Below, in pieces: positions 32,681-41,180 of a stretch of 64,000 nt of DNA. The translations under genes were made by a program, and so were the position numbers. The notes beneath the pieces were generated by a model. The model did no database searches, was not told the origin of the DNA, and saw nothing but the letters and a program-made list of their open reading frames with translations. Position 1 is the first letter of the stretch. Every line of letters begins with the position of its first letter. The stretch comes from Paenibacillus sp. UNC451MF. GTDB lineage: Bacteria; Bacillota; Bacilli; Paenibacillales; NBRC-103111. Location: positions 83,353 to 147,352 of the forward strand of contig NZ_JMLS01000023.1 in assembly GCF_000686845.1 (NCBI RefSeq), read 5' to 3'.

Positions 32681-33922
32681 ATGAAGCTGACAAGAAGGGA
32701 TTTTTTGTTAAAAGGCACGGCGCTGCTGGCTACTCTCGGACTGGGAGGTCCGATGATTTTTGCTCAGGATGGATCTCCGCTTAGCAGTACCTCCGATGAT
32801 GATCAACAGAATGTAGAGTCGCCTGTCCTTGTCGTCATCCAGTTGTCCGGCGGCAATGACGGGATCAATACTCTCATTCCTTATGGTATGGGAGGCTATT
32901 TTGATGCTCGTCCAACGCTTAAAATTACGGAAAAAGAAGTGCTGGCCATTAACAATGAAGTTGGTTTGCATCCAAGTCTGGCTCACATGAATGAACTATA
33001 CAAGAACGGCAAGCTAGCCATCATTCAAGGTGTGGGATATCCGAAGCCGGATCATTCTCATTTTCGTTCCATGGAAATATGGCAAACTGCAGAGCCGGAG
33101 AAATATATTCGATCCGGTTGGCTGGCACGGTATGTAGAATCATCGTTAGCCCAGTCGGCGAACCCGCTCAAAGCGCTTCAGATCGGGAACAATGCCAACA
33201 AAGCGTTTCATTCCGACACCATCAACGTCCCGGTTATTCAAACGGTAGAAACCTACAATATGTTTGATCCCAAAACGCCGAAGGCTGAACAGAACCGCTT
33301 GGCCAAAGCCTTCATGGATATGTACGATCCCAATAGGCAGGGAACACAAATCAAGATAACCTGCCAACGGGGGGCTGATGCGTACCAAAGTGTCGATGCG
33401 ATTCACGGCTTGACGACCGGTTACCAAAATAAGCTGGAGTACCCGAAATCGAATATTGCTCGCGATCTCCAATTGGTCTCGAAGCTGTTGTCAGGCAAAT
33501 CGGGAACCCGTGTTTTCTATTTGGAGCTAGGCGGCTTTGACGATCATGCCCAGGAGAAGGATCAGCATGCAAAGCTGTTGAAGCAGTTGGACGAAGCGGT
33601 AGGAACGTTCTACAAGGACTTAGAAGCACAGGGCTTGCAAGACCGTGTCGTCACTATGGCCTTCTCTGAGTTCGGACGAAGAGTGAAGGAGAACGGCAAC
33701 GGCGGAACAGACCATGGAACGGCCGCACCAGTGCTTGTGCTTGGCGGCAAGGTGAAAGGCGGAATGTACGGCGTCATGCCGAGTCTCACGAATTTAGACA
33801 ACGGAGACTTAAAGTATGAGGTCGATTTCCGCTCCGTTTATTATACATTGGTGAATAATTGGTTGAAGGGCGATACTGCAAGCGTGCTGCAAGGAAGCTA
33901 CGAAAATTTGGCCTTTATTTAA
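32681..33922 (+). CDS. DUF1501-domain protein with Tat signal
   Basis: A 413-residue protein with an N-terminal twin-arginine signal (TRRDFLLKGTALLATLGLGG), so it should be exported folded. The DUF1501 body shows VVIQLSGGNDGINTLIPY, PDHSHFRSMEIWQTAEP, LGGFDDHAQEKDQH and a C-terminal FSEFGRRVKENGNGGTDHGTAAP. The metal-binding-looking His/Asp clusters (DDH, TDHG) relate to the alkaline phosphatase/sulfatase-like fold of this family. No reaction is known. It follows DUF1800 in one operon, and a strong terminator ends it. Confidence 0.88.
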   Translation: MKLTRRDFLLKGTALLATLGLGGPMIFAQDGSPLSSTSDDDQQNVESPVLVVIQLSGGNDGINTLIPYGMGGYFDARPTLKITEKEVLAINNEVGLHPSLAHMNELYKNGKLAIIQGVGYPKPDHSHFRSMEIWQTAEPEKYIRSGWLARYVESSLAQSANPLKALQIGNNANKAFHSDTINVPVIQTVETYNMFDPKTPKAEQNRLAKAFMDMYDPNRQGTQIKITCQRGADAYQSVDAIHGLTTGYQNKLEYPKSNIARDLQLVSKLLSGKSGTRVFYLELGGFDDHAQEKDQHAKLLKQLDEAVGTFYKDLEAQGLQDRVVTMAFSEFGRRVKENGNGGTDHGTAAPVLVLGGKVKGGMYGVMPSLTNLDNGDLKYEVDFRSVYYTLVNNWLKGDTASVLQGSYENLAFI

Positions 33923-33954
33923 ATTTTTATCAATAATATATAGATTTCTGATCC

Positions 33955-33988
33955 GATTCATTTTCTTAAGAGAATGAATCTTTTTTTT
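33955..33988 (+). terminator. Intrinsic terminator after the DUF1501 gene
   Basis: GATTCATTTTC pairs with GAGAATGAATC around TTAA, followed by eight T. Confidence 0.85.
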
Positions 33989-34015
33989 CAGCAGGCGTCA
34001 TTGCACCTCAAGCTG

Positions 34016-34591
34016 CTAACGCCCGCCAAGCGGAAAGCTCCCTATGATCTCATACATGGGCTGAGAATCCATATGCGTACGGTACAATACAATCTGTTGT
34101 ACTGTCCAGCGAGCAGGTCTCTGGGCCGATTGTTCGGCAGTCAGGAGCAAAGCTTCTGAGAAGTCGGCTTCGCCCACATATTTCTTCGCAATGGTAATAT
34201 GGGGTCTATAGGTCCGATTCTCTGCTTTAAAGCCGAGGGGCTCCATCGCTTGCTCGATTAGAGCTTGCAGGTGCCGTAGTGGCTCCATCTCGCCGTGCAC
34301 GCCCACCCACAAGATTTTGGGAGCATTAGGCTTACCGAAGGTACCCAGCTCTCCTAAATCCAATCTGAACGTTTGTATGGACGCTGTGAGCTCCAATAAG
34401 GTGTCTTTTACTTTTTCCGCGGTGTCTGGGTCGGTATCTCCTAAAAAGCATAAGGTAATATGCAAATCCTCGGGATGCACCCATTTTTTAAAGGGATGCA
34501 AAGACTGGAGCTCTTCCATCTTGATTTGCAGTATGGAGCGCTGTTCAGTCATTATAGGAATAGCAATAAATAGTCGATCCTTATTCATCAT
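34016..34591 (-). CDS. thpR: RNA 2',3'-cyclic phosphodiesterase (2'-5' RNA ligase family)
   Basis: A 191-residue two-histidine phosphoesterase. Both catalytic motifs are intact: HIT at 44-46 (EDLHITLCFLG) and HIT at 131-133 (YRPHITIAKKY). The family opens 2',3'-cyclic phosphates on RNA and can join tRNA halves in vitro. AAAGGAG lies just before the tandem ATG codons. It is a single gene between convergent DUF1501 and divergent serC. Confidence 0.9.
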   Translation of the reverse strand: MMNKDRLFIAIPIMTEQRSILQIKMEELQSLHPFKKWVHPEDLHITLCFLGDTDPDTAEKVKDTLLELTASIQTFRLDLGELGTFGKPNAPKILWVGVHGEMEPLRHLQALIEQAMEPLGFKAENRTYRPHITIAKKYVGEADFSEALLLTAEQSAQRPARWTVQQIVLYRTHMDSQPMYEIIGSFPLGGR

Positions 34592-34678
34592 CAGGCTCCT
34601 TTCATTTTTTCTTCTAAATTAAGTTATCCGGCTGTATGTGAAATATGTATCAATGATGTGAAGAATACACATAACTAC

Positions 34679-34708
34679 TTGATGGATAGGGACAAACTTT
34701 GCTATCAT
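34679..34708 (+). promoter_or_regulatory. Probable promoter of serC
   Basis: TTGATG (34679-34684), an 18-base spacer and TATCAT (34703-34708), about 55 bases before the start codon. Confidence 0.5.
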
Positions 34709-34763
34709 ACCTATATCAAATCAAAAGATGCTGATGTTAATAACAAGGTGAAGGTGTGAAACC

Positions 34764-35852
34764 ATGACAAAACGAGCGTATAATTTTAACCCGGGTCCTG
34801 CGGCGCTTCCGTTGGAAGTATTACAGCAAGCTCAAGAGCAATTTGTAGATTATAACGGAATTGGCATGTCCTTGATGGAAATTTCCCATCGCAGTAAAGA
34901 GTATGAAGCTATCAATGCGGAAACGCAAGCTTTGCTGCTTGAGCTTTTGGGAATTGAATCTGGATATAAAGCATTGTTCATGGGCGGCGGAGCAAGCACT
35001 CAGTTTGCCACTATCCCAATGAACTTCCTGAAGCCGGGTAAAGTGGGCAGCTACATTATCACTGGTAGTTTCTCCGAAAAAGCCTACGAAGAAGGCAAAG
35101 TAGTAGGAGAAGCCGTCATCGCAGCATCCAACAAAGAAGGTAAATGGAGAAGCCTGCCAAAAGCAGCGGATATCCACATTGATCCGAACTCAGCGTATGT
35201 CCACATGACTACGAACAATACAATCGAAGGCTCCCAGTTCTCGTTCATTCCGGAAACAGGCGACATTCCATTGATCGGAGATATGACAAGCGGAATTTTG
35301 AGCCGTCCGATCGATGCGAGCAAATTCGCTATGATCTATGCGGGTGCACAAAAAAACCTCGGTCCATCAGGTGTAACCGTAGCGGTAATTCGCGACGATC
35401 TGCTGGCTGAAGAACCGAAGCACATTCCTTTCATGCTTCGCTATACAACGCATGCTAAGAACAGCTCCCTGTACAACACACCTCCGGTACACTCCATCTA
35501 TATGGTGAACCTGGTGCTGAAATGGGTTAAGAACAATGGCGGCGTTGCAGCAATGGAGAAAAACAACATCGAGAAAAGCAAGCTAGTGTACGACGTCATT
35601 GATGCAAGTGGCGGCTTCTACAGCGGCAACATCGACACGGATAGCCGTTCAATCATGAACATCACCTTCCGTCTTCCGAGCGAAGAGCTGGAGAAGAAAT
35701 TTGTGAAAGAGTCCGAGCAGCACAACTTCGTTGGCTTGGCGGGTCACCGCAGCGTAGGCGGTATTCGTGCTTCCGCTTATAACGCAGTACCTTACGAGGC
35801 TTGCAAAGCGTTGGCAGACTATATGATCGATTTCCAAAAACGCAACGGGTAA
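34764..35852 (+). CDS. serC: Phosphoserine aminotransferase
   Basis: A 362-residue class V aminotransferase. It shows the SerC start FNPGPAALP, SLMEISHRSKEY, GGGASTQFA and the PLP lysine Lys197 in AGAQKNLGPSG, with the C-terminal GLAGHRSVGGIRASAYNA. It makes phosphoserine from phosphohydroxypyruvate and glutamate. AAGGTGAAGGTG precedes the ATG. It is monocistronic here, with serA elsewhere. Confidence 0.96.
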   Translation: MTKRAYNFNPGPAALPLEVLQQAQEQFVDYNGIGMSLMEISHRSKEYEAINAETQALLLELLGIESGYKALFMGGGASTQFATIPMNFLKPGKVGSYIITGSFSEKAYEEGKVVGEAVIAASNKEGKWRSLPKAADIHIDPNSAYVHMTTNNTIEGSQFSFIPETGDIPLIGDMTSGILSRPIDASKFAMIYAGAQKNLGPSGVTVAVIRDDLLAEEPKHIPFMLRYTTHAKNSSLYNTPPVHSIYMVNLVLKWVKNNGGVAAMEKNNIEKSKLVYDVIDASGGFYSGNIDTDSRSIMNITFRLPSEELEKKFVKESEQHNFVGLAGHRSVGGIRASAYNAVPYEACKALADYMIDFQKRNG

Positions 35853-35861
35853 TAAATGAAG

Positions 35862-35899
35862 CGGCAGTCCTTACTGCACAAGGGGGACTGTCTTTTTTT
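35862..35899 (+). terminator. Intrinsic terminator after serC
   Basis: GGCAGTCC pairs with GGACTGTC (one G-U), followed by seven T. Confidence 0.8.
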
Positions 35900-35937
35900 G
35901 TGACTCGGATCGGAGATGCAGACAGGCGCAGGACAAT

Positions 35938-35983
35938 AAAAAATGAGCACCGCTACCTGAGTAAGGCGGCACTCATTTTTAAC
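35938..35983 (-). terminator. Terminator of the response regulator gene (both directions)
   Basis: AAAAATGAG-CACCGC and GGCGGC-ACTCATTTTT form a long A/T-flanked stem. On the minus strand it lies just after the regulator's stop and ends in a T-run. Confidence 0.75.
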
Positions 35984-35996
35984 GAATAAAATCGGG

Positions 35997-36710
35997 TTAT
36001 GCAAGGGATTCCTTCATTGCCGGTTCGGTCAGCTTGTAGCCGACATTCCGAATAGTGACAATGTATTCAGGATTTCGCGCATTGTGCTCAATTTTATCTC
36101 TCAGATGACTGATATGCACATCAACGATCCGTGTATCGCCAAGAAAGTGATAATCCCACACGCCGTGCAGCAGCTGCTGCCGGCTTAATACTTTCCCGCG
36201 GTGCTTGCAGAGGAACAGCAGCAAATCGAACTCTTTGGGTGTAAGCTCAATAGCTTGCCCGCGAATGGTAACCTCCCGCTGGTCGGCTTGAATCTCAATT
36301 TGACCTACAGCCAAAGGAGCATTGTCGACGGAGGATGGAAGTGTCTGCAGTCGGCGCAGAATAGCTTGGATTCGAGAAATCAATTCCTGAGGGCTAAACG
36401 GCTTGGTCATGTAGTCGTCGGCTCCATTATCCAGACCAGCTATTTTATCGGATAAGTCCTGCATAGCGGTCAGCATAATAATGGGAACCAGGTTGTTTTG
36501 TTCACGAAGTTTGCGGCACACTTGAATACCATCCATTTTGGGCAGCATCAGGTCCAGTACGATCACATCAGGTCGAAAATGTTGAATGGCTTGAAATACC
36601 GCTTCGCCGTCATATACGCAGTGCACCTCGAAGCCTACCAGCTTCAGGTTAAACTCTATAAGCATCGAAATGGAAGGTTCGTCGTCAACAACAAGAATTT
36701 TCTTCTTCAT
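35997..36710 (-). CDS. OmpR/PhoP-type response regulator, orphan
   Basis: A 237-residue regulator. The receiver has DDE (about 9-11), the phosphoacceptor Asp in LDLMLP and the Lys in MTKPF. The winged helix (about 130-232) ends in TIRNVGYKL. No histidine kinase gene lies beside it, so its partner is elsewhere or it acts alone. AAAGGAG precedes the start on the minus strand. It resembles PhoP/ResD-type regulators, but the sequence alone does not say which. Confidence 0.9.
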   Translation of the reverse strand: MKKKILVVDDEPSISMLIEFNLKLVGFEVHCVYDGEAVFQAIQHFRPDVIVLDLMLPKMDGIQVCRKLREQNNLVPIIMLTAMQDLSDKIAGLDNGADDYMTKPFSPQELISRIQAILRRLQTLPSSVDNAPLAVGQIEIQADQREVTIRGQAIELTPKEFDLLLFLCKHRGKVLSRQQLLHGVWDYHFLGDTRIVDVHISHLRDKIEHNARNPEYIVTIRNVGYKLTEPAMKESLA

Positions 36711-36861
36711 CCTTCGAATCTCCTTTTGTATGTTAGCATTTGATAGTTATATTATTGCAAGCTTCTATCATCCGCATATTAAGAATAGGTAAAACGAATG
36801 TTAAATTTCAAAGCTTATGTATAAAATAGTAAAGTAGAATAAACGAGGTGACTATTCGGCT

Positions 36862-37326
36862 ATGGCGTTTCATATTGTACTGGTGGAACCGGAAATTCCG
36901 GCAAATACGGGCAACATATCAAGAACATGTGCAGCGACGGGAACTTGGCTGCATCTGGTAAGGCCGCTTGGCTTCAACACGGACGACAGAACTTTAAAGC
37001 GTGCGGGACTAGATTACTGGCACTCTGTAAAGCTTGAATATCATGATTCATTTCAAGAAGTGAAGGATAAATATAAAGACGGACGCTTCTTTTTTGCAAC
37101 AACCAAGGCAAGTCGCGTTTACACAGATTTTACATTTCAGGACGGAGATTTTCTCGTGTTCGGTAAAGAGACGAAAGGATTAGCACCGGAAATTTTGGCG
37201 GAGCACCCGGAGACTTTGATGCGTATGCCGATGTCGGATGCGGTACGTTCGCTTAACTTGTCCAATTCAGCGGCGATTATTTTATATGAAGCATTGCGTC
37301 AAAACGGGTTTCCAGGGCTGACTTAA
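36862..37326 (+). CDS. trmL: tRNA (cytidine(34)-2'-O)-methyltransferase
   Basis: A 154-residue SPOUT-fold methyltransferase of the TrmL/CspR type. It begins with HIVLVEPEIPANTGNISRTCAATG. The knot region is FGKETKGLAPEIL and MPMSDAVRSLNLSNSAAIILYEALRQ. It methylates the wobble ribose of tRNA-Leu. The length is that of the minimal, single-domain enzymes. GAGGTGA precedes the ATG. It is a single gene. Confidence 0.93.
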   Translation: MAFHIVLVEPEIPANTGNISRTCAATGTWLHLVRPLGFNTDDRTLKRAGLDYWHSVKLEYHDSFQEVKDKYKDGRFFFATTKASRVYTDFTFQDGDFLVFGKETKGLAPEILAEHPETLMRMPMSDAVRSLNLSNSAAIILYEALRQNGFPGLT

Positions 37327-37453
37327 ATTGCAACAATTAAGGGGGGTATGGCAGGAATTTTGACATACGCAACGAATAGTATAAAGACAAGCTTCCGTTC
37401 GTTTTAAGGCTTGGTTATACTGTTCTTTTTGTTGTGGAAAGTGAGGTGAATTA

Positions 37454-37702
37454 ATGATGAAACCGGCAGGTGTAGTTAGAAAAGTCGACCAGTTGGGCCG
37501 TATCGTACTTCCGAAATCGCTGCGCAAACGTTATCAGATGAATGAAGGGGACCCTGTTGAAATATTAGTTAGCGGAGATCACATTATTTTGGAGAGATAC
37601 CGCCCTCGGTGTGTTTTTTGCAGCTCTATGGAGCAGGTTAGCGAGTTCAAAGAGCGTCACATTTGCGCTGAATGTTTGGGAGAAATGAGCGTCCTGAAAT
37701 AG
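37454..37702 (+). CDS. AbrB-like transition-state regulator with Cys4 tail
   Basis: An 82-residue DNA-binding protein. Residues 1-50 match the AbrB swapped-hairpin domain (GVVRKVDQLGRIVLPKSLRK, then EGDPVEILVSGDHIILERY). The tail differs from B. subtilis AbrB/Abh: CVFC (53-56) and CAEC (71-74) form a likely zinc knuckle instead of the usual oligomerisation domain. It probably represses growth-phase genes; targets are unknown. GTGAGGTGA precedes the tandem ATG codons. A strong terminator follows. Confidence 0.85.
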   Translation: MMKPAGVVRKVDQLGRIVLPKSLRKRYQMNEGDPVEILVSGDHIILERYRPRCVFCSSMEQVSEFKERHICAECLGEMSVLK

Positions 37703-37727
37703 AACGATGTAAGCAGTAAAAAAGCAG

Positions 37728-37772
37728 AAAGCATCACGGATTCCTTGAATCAAGGAGCGTGATGCTTTTTTC
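37728..37772. terminator. Intrinsic terminator after the AbrB-like gene
   Basis: AAAGCATCACG pairs with CGTGATGCTTT around an inner TCCTTG/CAAGGA hairpin, followed by T. It can also end the minus-strand transcript arriving from the right. Confidence 0.82.
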
Positions 37773-37837
37773 GATCTTAGCTTCCGGTAAACCGGAAAAG
37801 AAGATTATCTCATTATGAATCTGTAGAAAGGTCTTAA

Positions 37838-37936
37838 TTAAAGACCTTTCGTTTTGTCATCATTATAAGATGCAGTGCACATAGCTACAATAAACATCAA
37901 GAATACTAAGTTCACAATCCAAAATGTTGCTGACAT
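37838..37936 (-). CDS. Small single-pass membrane protein (32 residues)
   Basis: A short minus-strand reading frame with GGGGGTG 6 bases before its ATG. It encodes MSATFWIVNLVFLMFIVAMC followed by a polar tail TASYNDDKTKGL, i.e. one hydrophobic helix of about 17 residues. Its stop lies in the palindrome GAAAGGTCTT/AAGACCTTTC (37827-37850). A TATAAT is present some 30 bases upstream on the minus strand. It lies downstream of the phosphodiester glycosidase gene on the same strand, 68 bases away. No family is recognised; the clean start signal and topology support a real gene, but its size limits certainty. Confidence 0.5.
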   Translation of the reverse strand: MSATFWIVNLVFLMFIVAMCTASYNDDKTKGL

Positions 37937-38004
37937 CGGCTGCACCCCCTGCACATTATTATAACCAATCACTGCCTAAAAAAATATTACCAAAATGTGA
38001 ACAT

Positions 38005-39081
38005 TTATTTAAAAAACAAGAAATGAGTGGGTAGAGGCCGTAATTTCCCGTCCGAAGGACGATTGATGATTTGTCCATCATAAATCAGGCTAGAGGAGCC
38101 TCCACCATCTAGATTGTAAGCATCCTTGACACCAAGCTGAAGGAGCTTGTCCTGCAGCTCAGCAAGCGTAGCCCCCGAATTTCCTCGTTCATCATAGCCG
38201 TCAGTGACCAAAAACAACAGTTGATCGTTCTTGAAGTTACCTACGACCGTTCTGGGCGCTCTGGCCGGCGAGGTTTGCCATTGAGGGGGGATCGCTTGCT
38301 TCTTGCCGTTCTGCAGCAGCACCGGAACGAAGGTGGCTCCGAAGGCTGGCTTCAGCTTATCCAAATCCTCTTGGCGTGAGAATCTTCCGCCGATCAGCTT
38401 CCTATTCGTGCTTAATCCAATGAAGGCAAGATCCTCGAAGGTCGGCTCAAAGCCGTATACGTACTTGCTGTTATATACCGTTGTGCTGAGCGGAAATCGC
38501 TTGCCCGTCTTGTTGTCGTCTGCGAAGCCGCCAGCATTGATACCAGCAACGGCACCATATCTCCGCGCTGCATCCAGCGTAGTCTCACTCCCACCTACGG
38601 CATCCTTCCCAAGCACCATCTTCATAGCTTTGTCGGATTTCATATTCACCTTCAAAGCATAGCCTTTATAGTTTTTATCACTAAAATTATACAGTTTCAT
38701 ATCGATATTGGAGCTGCTCGTTTGTCTGGCGACACTGCCGCCGAGCTTGGTCATAATGCGTGAATCGAAGACTGCATTAGGCTTAGCAGAAGCTGCGTCA
38801 GCTGTTGCCACCATGGCCGTGACGTCTGATGCGCTTTTATCATAAAGCTGAAAGAATCGCTCAATCGTCGATTTGGTTTGCGTTGCGTCGACTTTGGCCT
38901 TGTCCAGCTGCTGAGCCGAGGCTTCTAGCTGAGTCTGAATCGAAAAGTCGGTTTTGGCGAACCGCTGCAGGTCCGGAAGCTGAACCGACTGCTGAGTACA
39001 AAGTAAAAAGATCATAATACCGATAAAAGGCGCTATCGCCAATAACAGAGTACGGTTTATAAGTTGAATAGGATTATTCAT
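38005..39081 (-). CDS. Phosphodiester glycosidase (NAGPA) family protein, membrane-anchored
   Basis: A 358-residue protein. An N-terminal membrane anchor (about 11-30) is followed by a coiled-coil-like stretch (about 45-75), then the NAGPA domain: AGINAGGFADDNKTGKRFPLS, ARAPRTVVGNF, LFLVTDGYDERGNSGATLAEL and the hallmark AYNLDGGGSSSLIYDG. The family removes sugar-1-phosphodiester caps (GlcNAc-1-phospho-6-mannose in animals; envelope glycans in bacteria). The start at 39081 has AAGGAG 8 bases upstream. It is the last of four genes after a YesM/YesN pair and opposite sugar permeases, suggesting a phosphodiester-linked sugar as substrate (inference). Confidence 0.85.
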   Translation of the reverse strand: MNNPIQLINRTLLLAIAPFIGIMIFLLCTQQSVQLPDLQRFAKTDFSIQTQLEASAQQLDKAKVDATQTKSTIERFFQLYDKSASDVTAMVATADAASAKPNAVFDSRIMTKLGGSVARQTSSSNIDMKLYNFSDKNYKGYALKVNMKSDKAMKMVLGKDAVGGSETTLDAARRYGAVAGINAGGFADDNKTGKRFPLSTTVYNSKYVYGFEPTFEDLAFIGLSTNRKLIGGRFSRQEDLDKLKPAFGATFVPVLLQNGKKQAIPPQWQTSPARAPRTVVGNFKNDQLLFLVTDGYDERGNSGATLAELQDKLLQLGVKDAYNLDGGGSSSLIYDGQIINRPSDGKLRPLPTHFLFFK

Positions 39082-39091
39082 GAGGCTCTCC

Positions 39092-39523
39092 TTATTGCAG
39101 TACATCCAGGTTTTTCTTCAACTCATCGAGCTTGTTCTTCACTTCATTAAGCTGTGTGTACAGCTGATTGCTGTTATCGGTCTTATTGTTGGCGCTATCC
39201 TTAGTAAATGCGAGCAGCTCGTTCAACGAGTCGATTTTTCCTTGCATCTTCGTAAGGTCGCCGCTAACGCTCTCTTTTAGCTGGGCAATTTGCTTCTGAT
39301 AGTCCTCCTGCACAGCCTTCAGCTGCACTTCGGTCTGCTGGGCAATCTCCGCGGCGATCTGCTGTCGCAGATGATCCGTATATAGCTTGGCGCCGAGCGC
39401 ACCCAGCGCGATGAGCAGCGTCCATCCCATAAATAGAAATACGTATGTTTTTTTTCTTCCTTTAGCCGGTTTGCTTTTTCGCACCACAAGCTGCTCGGAA
39501 GCAGGTTCGATGGGCGTATTCAT
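39092..39523 (-). CDS. Membrane-anchored coiled-coil protein
   Basis: A 143-residue protein: a basic cytoplasmic N-terminus (RKSKPAKGRKK), a membrane helix (about 27-47) and an outside region that is nearly all coiled coil (QIAAEIAQQTEVQLKAVQE to the end). I know no family. Its start overlaps the regulator's stop (ATGA) and its stop is 10 bases before the glycosidase start. Both proteins have an anchor followed by a coiled coil, so they could associate at the membrane (inference). Confidence 0.72.
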   Translation of the reverse strand: MNTPIEPASEQLVVRKSKPAKGRKKTYVFLFMGWTLLIALGALGAKLYTDHLRQQIAAEIAQQTEVQLKAVQEDYQKQIAQLKESVSGDLTKMQGKIDSLNELLAFTKDSANNKTDNSNQLYTQLNEVKNKLDELKKNLDVLQ

Positions 39524-41136
39524 GGTTGATTCACCTTCCTGTACTCGTTAGGTGAGAGGCCAACCGTCTTTTTAAACACTTTACTGAAATATTTCTCATC
39601 ATCGTAGCCTACCATCTCGGCGACCTGAGCAATCCTTAGATGAGGATTTAACAGGAGAAGCTTCGCTTTCTCAACACGAATGTCACTAAGATAATCGGAT
39701 AAATTGACTTTAAACTCTTGTTTGAATTTACGGGAAATATATTCACGGCTTAAATAGAAATGATTGGCAATCTCTTGAAGCGTAATATCCTGATGATAAT
39801 GGTTTTGAATATACTTTGCAATCTCATAAATGACGTTCTGATCTCGATGCTGATGCTCAAGCAAATGCTTGGACAGCTCAGTTAAACTCTCGGTCAATTG
39901 CTTCTTCCACAATGGAATGGACAGGGAACCCGTCTCATCCGAAGGGATAAAGAAGGGAGCGGAGTTCATTGAGGTTTGTAGGACTGGCGGCTGATCCCCG
40001 AACCATTCTGCCAGCCATCGGCTGCGCAGGACGTTGTATTCGCTCCACCATAGCTCCAACTGCTCCAAAGTGATGGAGTCCAGCTTGCCAACAGCTGCAA
40101 TCCATTCTTCAACCGACTTGCTGATTTGCTCGGGACTGCCGCTTTGGACAGCTAGACGGATCCGCTCCGCATAATCACTAAATGAAATCACAGTTTGCTG
40201 AGTAGGCAGCGGGTCTGGAAGCAGATGCACCTGCTTCTGCTTGGACAATAGGTTACGTCTACGCAAAGCGGTGCGCGCATCTTTGTAAGCTGGGGGCAAG
40301 CCGCTCGGAAACGGCTGAACACGGCCGATGCCGATATCGAAGCTGCTGCGCAGCGCAGATTTCATACCCTGTTGAATGGAAGAGAGAATCTGGTTCCATG
40401 AATCATCGGAGCCGAACAGCAGAAGAATGATTTCTCCTTCGCTGTTCCAGTAACGATAGGCAATCCCGCGTTGGCCTGCTCGTAATATTTCATTACATAT
40501 ATTCGTAATGGAAAAGAATAATAGGTCTGAATTGGCATCGAACTTCTTTTTGAGCGCTGCGTTCATGGTATCCAGGGTCATAATGGCTAATCGGCATTCT
40601 TTGACGTTGCGGTCCAAGCCGAATTCCTGGCTCAAAGCCGCAGCCGAGGCTTCATAAGCAGATGGCTCGGCAATCAGATTAGATAGTAATTTCTCCCAAT
40701 AGACGGGGCGGAATTGGTTCATCTCGATATTGCTCTGCCGCTGCCGGTGGCGCTCGTTCTCATCGCGAATCCAGCTTTCCAAAGCTTTGCTGACCGCAGC
40801 ATGGAGCTGCTCAGCGTCGATAGGCTTCAATATGTAATCGACACCCCCGTGCTTGACGGTATGCCGCACCAATTGAAAATCATCATGCCCGCTGATGACG
40901 ATCGTTTTGCCGCAAGCGTAATGGGCGGCGAGCCACTCCAGCAGCTCTAGACCGCTTTTGACCGGCATCATCATGTCCGTAAAAATAAGCTGAGGCTGAT
41001 GCTCACGGATCAGCTCAATCGCTTCTTCGCCGTCCTGGGCTTCGAAAAGGGCATCGATCCCGAAATACTTCCAGTCTACAAGCAGTTTGACTGCTTCCCG
41101 GACATGCTTCTCGTCGTCTACAATGATGGCTTTCAT
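39520..41136 (-). CDS. YesN-family response regulator with AraC-type DNA-binding domain
   Basis: A 538-residue regulator. The receiver domain (1-120) has the DDE acidic pocket, phosphoacceptor in FTDMMMP and Lys in ILKPI. The middle region (about 150-410) is of the YesN type. An AraC/XylS double helix-turn-helix (about 435-535) ends in VGLSPNEYRK. It works with the YesM-type kinase encoded 44 bases upstream. TAGGAGG lies 9 bases before the ATG. Such pairs usually switch on nearby carbohydrate uptake genes, here the divergent permease operon. Confidence 0.93.
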   Translation of the reverse strand: MKAIIVDDEKHVREAVKLLVDWKYFGIDALFEAQDGEEAIELIREHQPQLIFTDMMMPVKSGLELLEWLAAHYACGKTIVISGHDDFQLVRHTVKHGGVDYILKPIDAEQLHAAVSKALESWIRDENERHRQRQSNIEMNQFRPVYWEKLLSNLIAEPSAYEASAAALSQEFGLDRNVKECRLAIMTLDTMNAALKKKFDANSDLLFFSITNICNEILRAGQRGIAYRYWNSEGEIILLLFGSDDSWNQILSSIQQGMKSALRSSFDIGIGRVQPFPSGLPPAYKDARTALRRRNLLSKQKQVHLLPDPLPTQQTVISFSDYAERIRLAVQSGSPEQISKSVEEWIAAVGKLDSITLEQLELWWSEYNVLRSRWLAEWFGDQPPVLQTSMNSAPFFIPSDETGSLSIPLWKKQLTESLTELSKHLLEHQHRDQNVIYEIAKYIQNHYHQDITLQEIANHFYLSREYISRKFKQEFKVNLSDYLSDIRVEKAKLLLLNPHLRIAQVAEMVGYDDEKYFSKVFKKTVGLSPNEYRKVNQP

Positions 41137-41180
41137 GCTGAAGTTCCTCCTAAACAGCCTCTACATGTGCAGAAGCGATA

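Noticed and set aside
37362..37390. TTGACA with TATAAA before the AbrB-like gene as its promoter
   Set aside because: The spacer is only 14 bases, too short for a standard SigA promoter.
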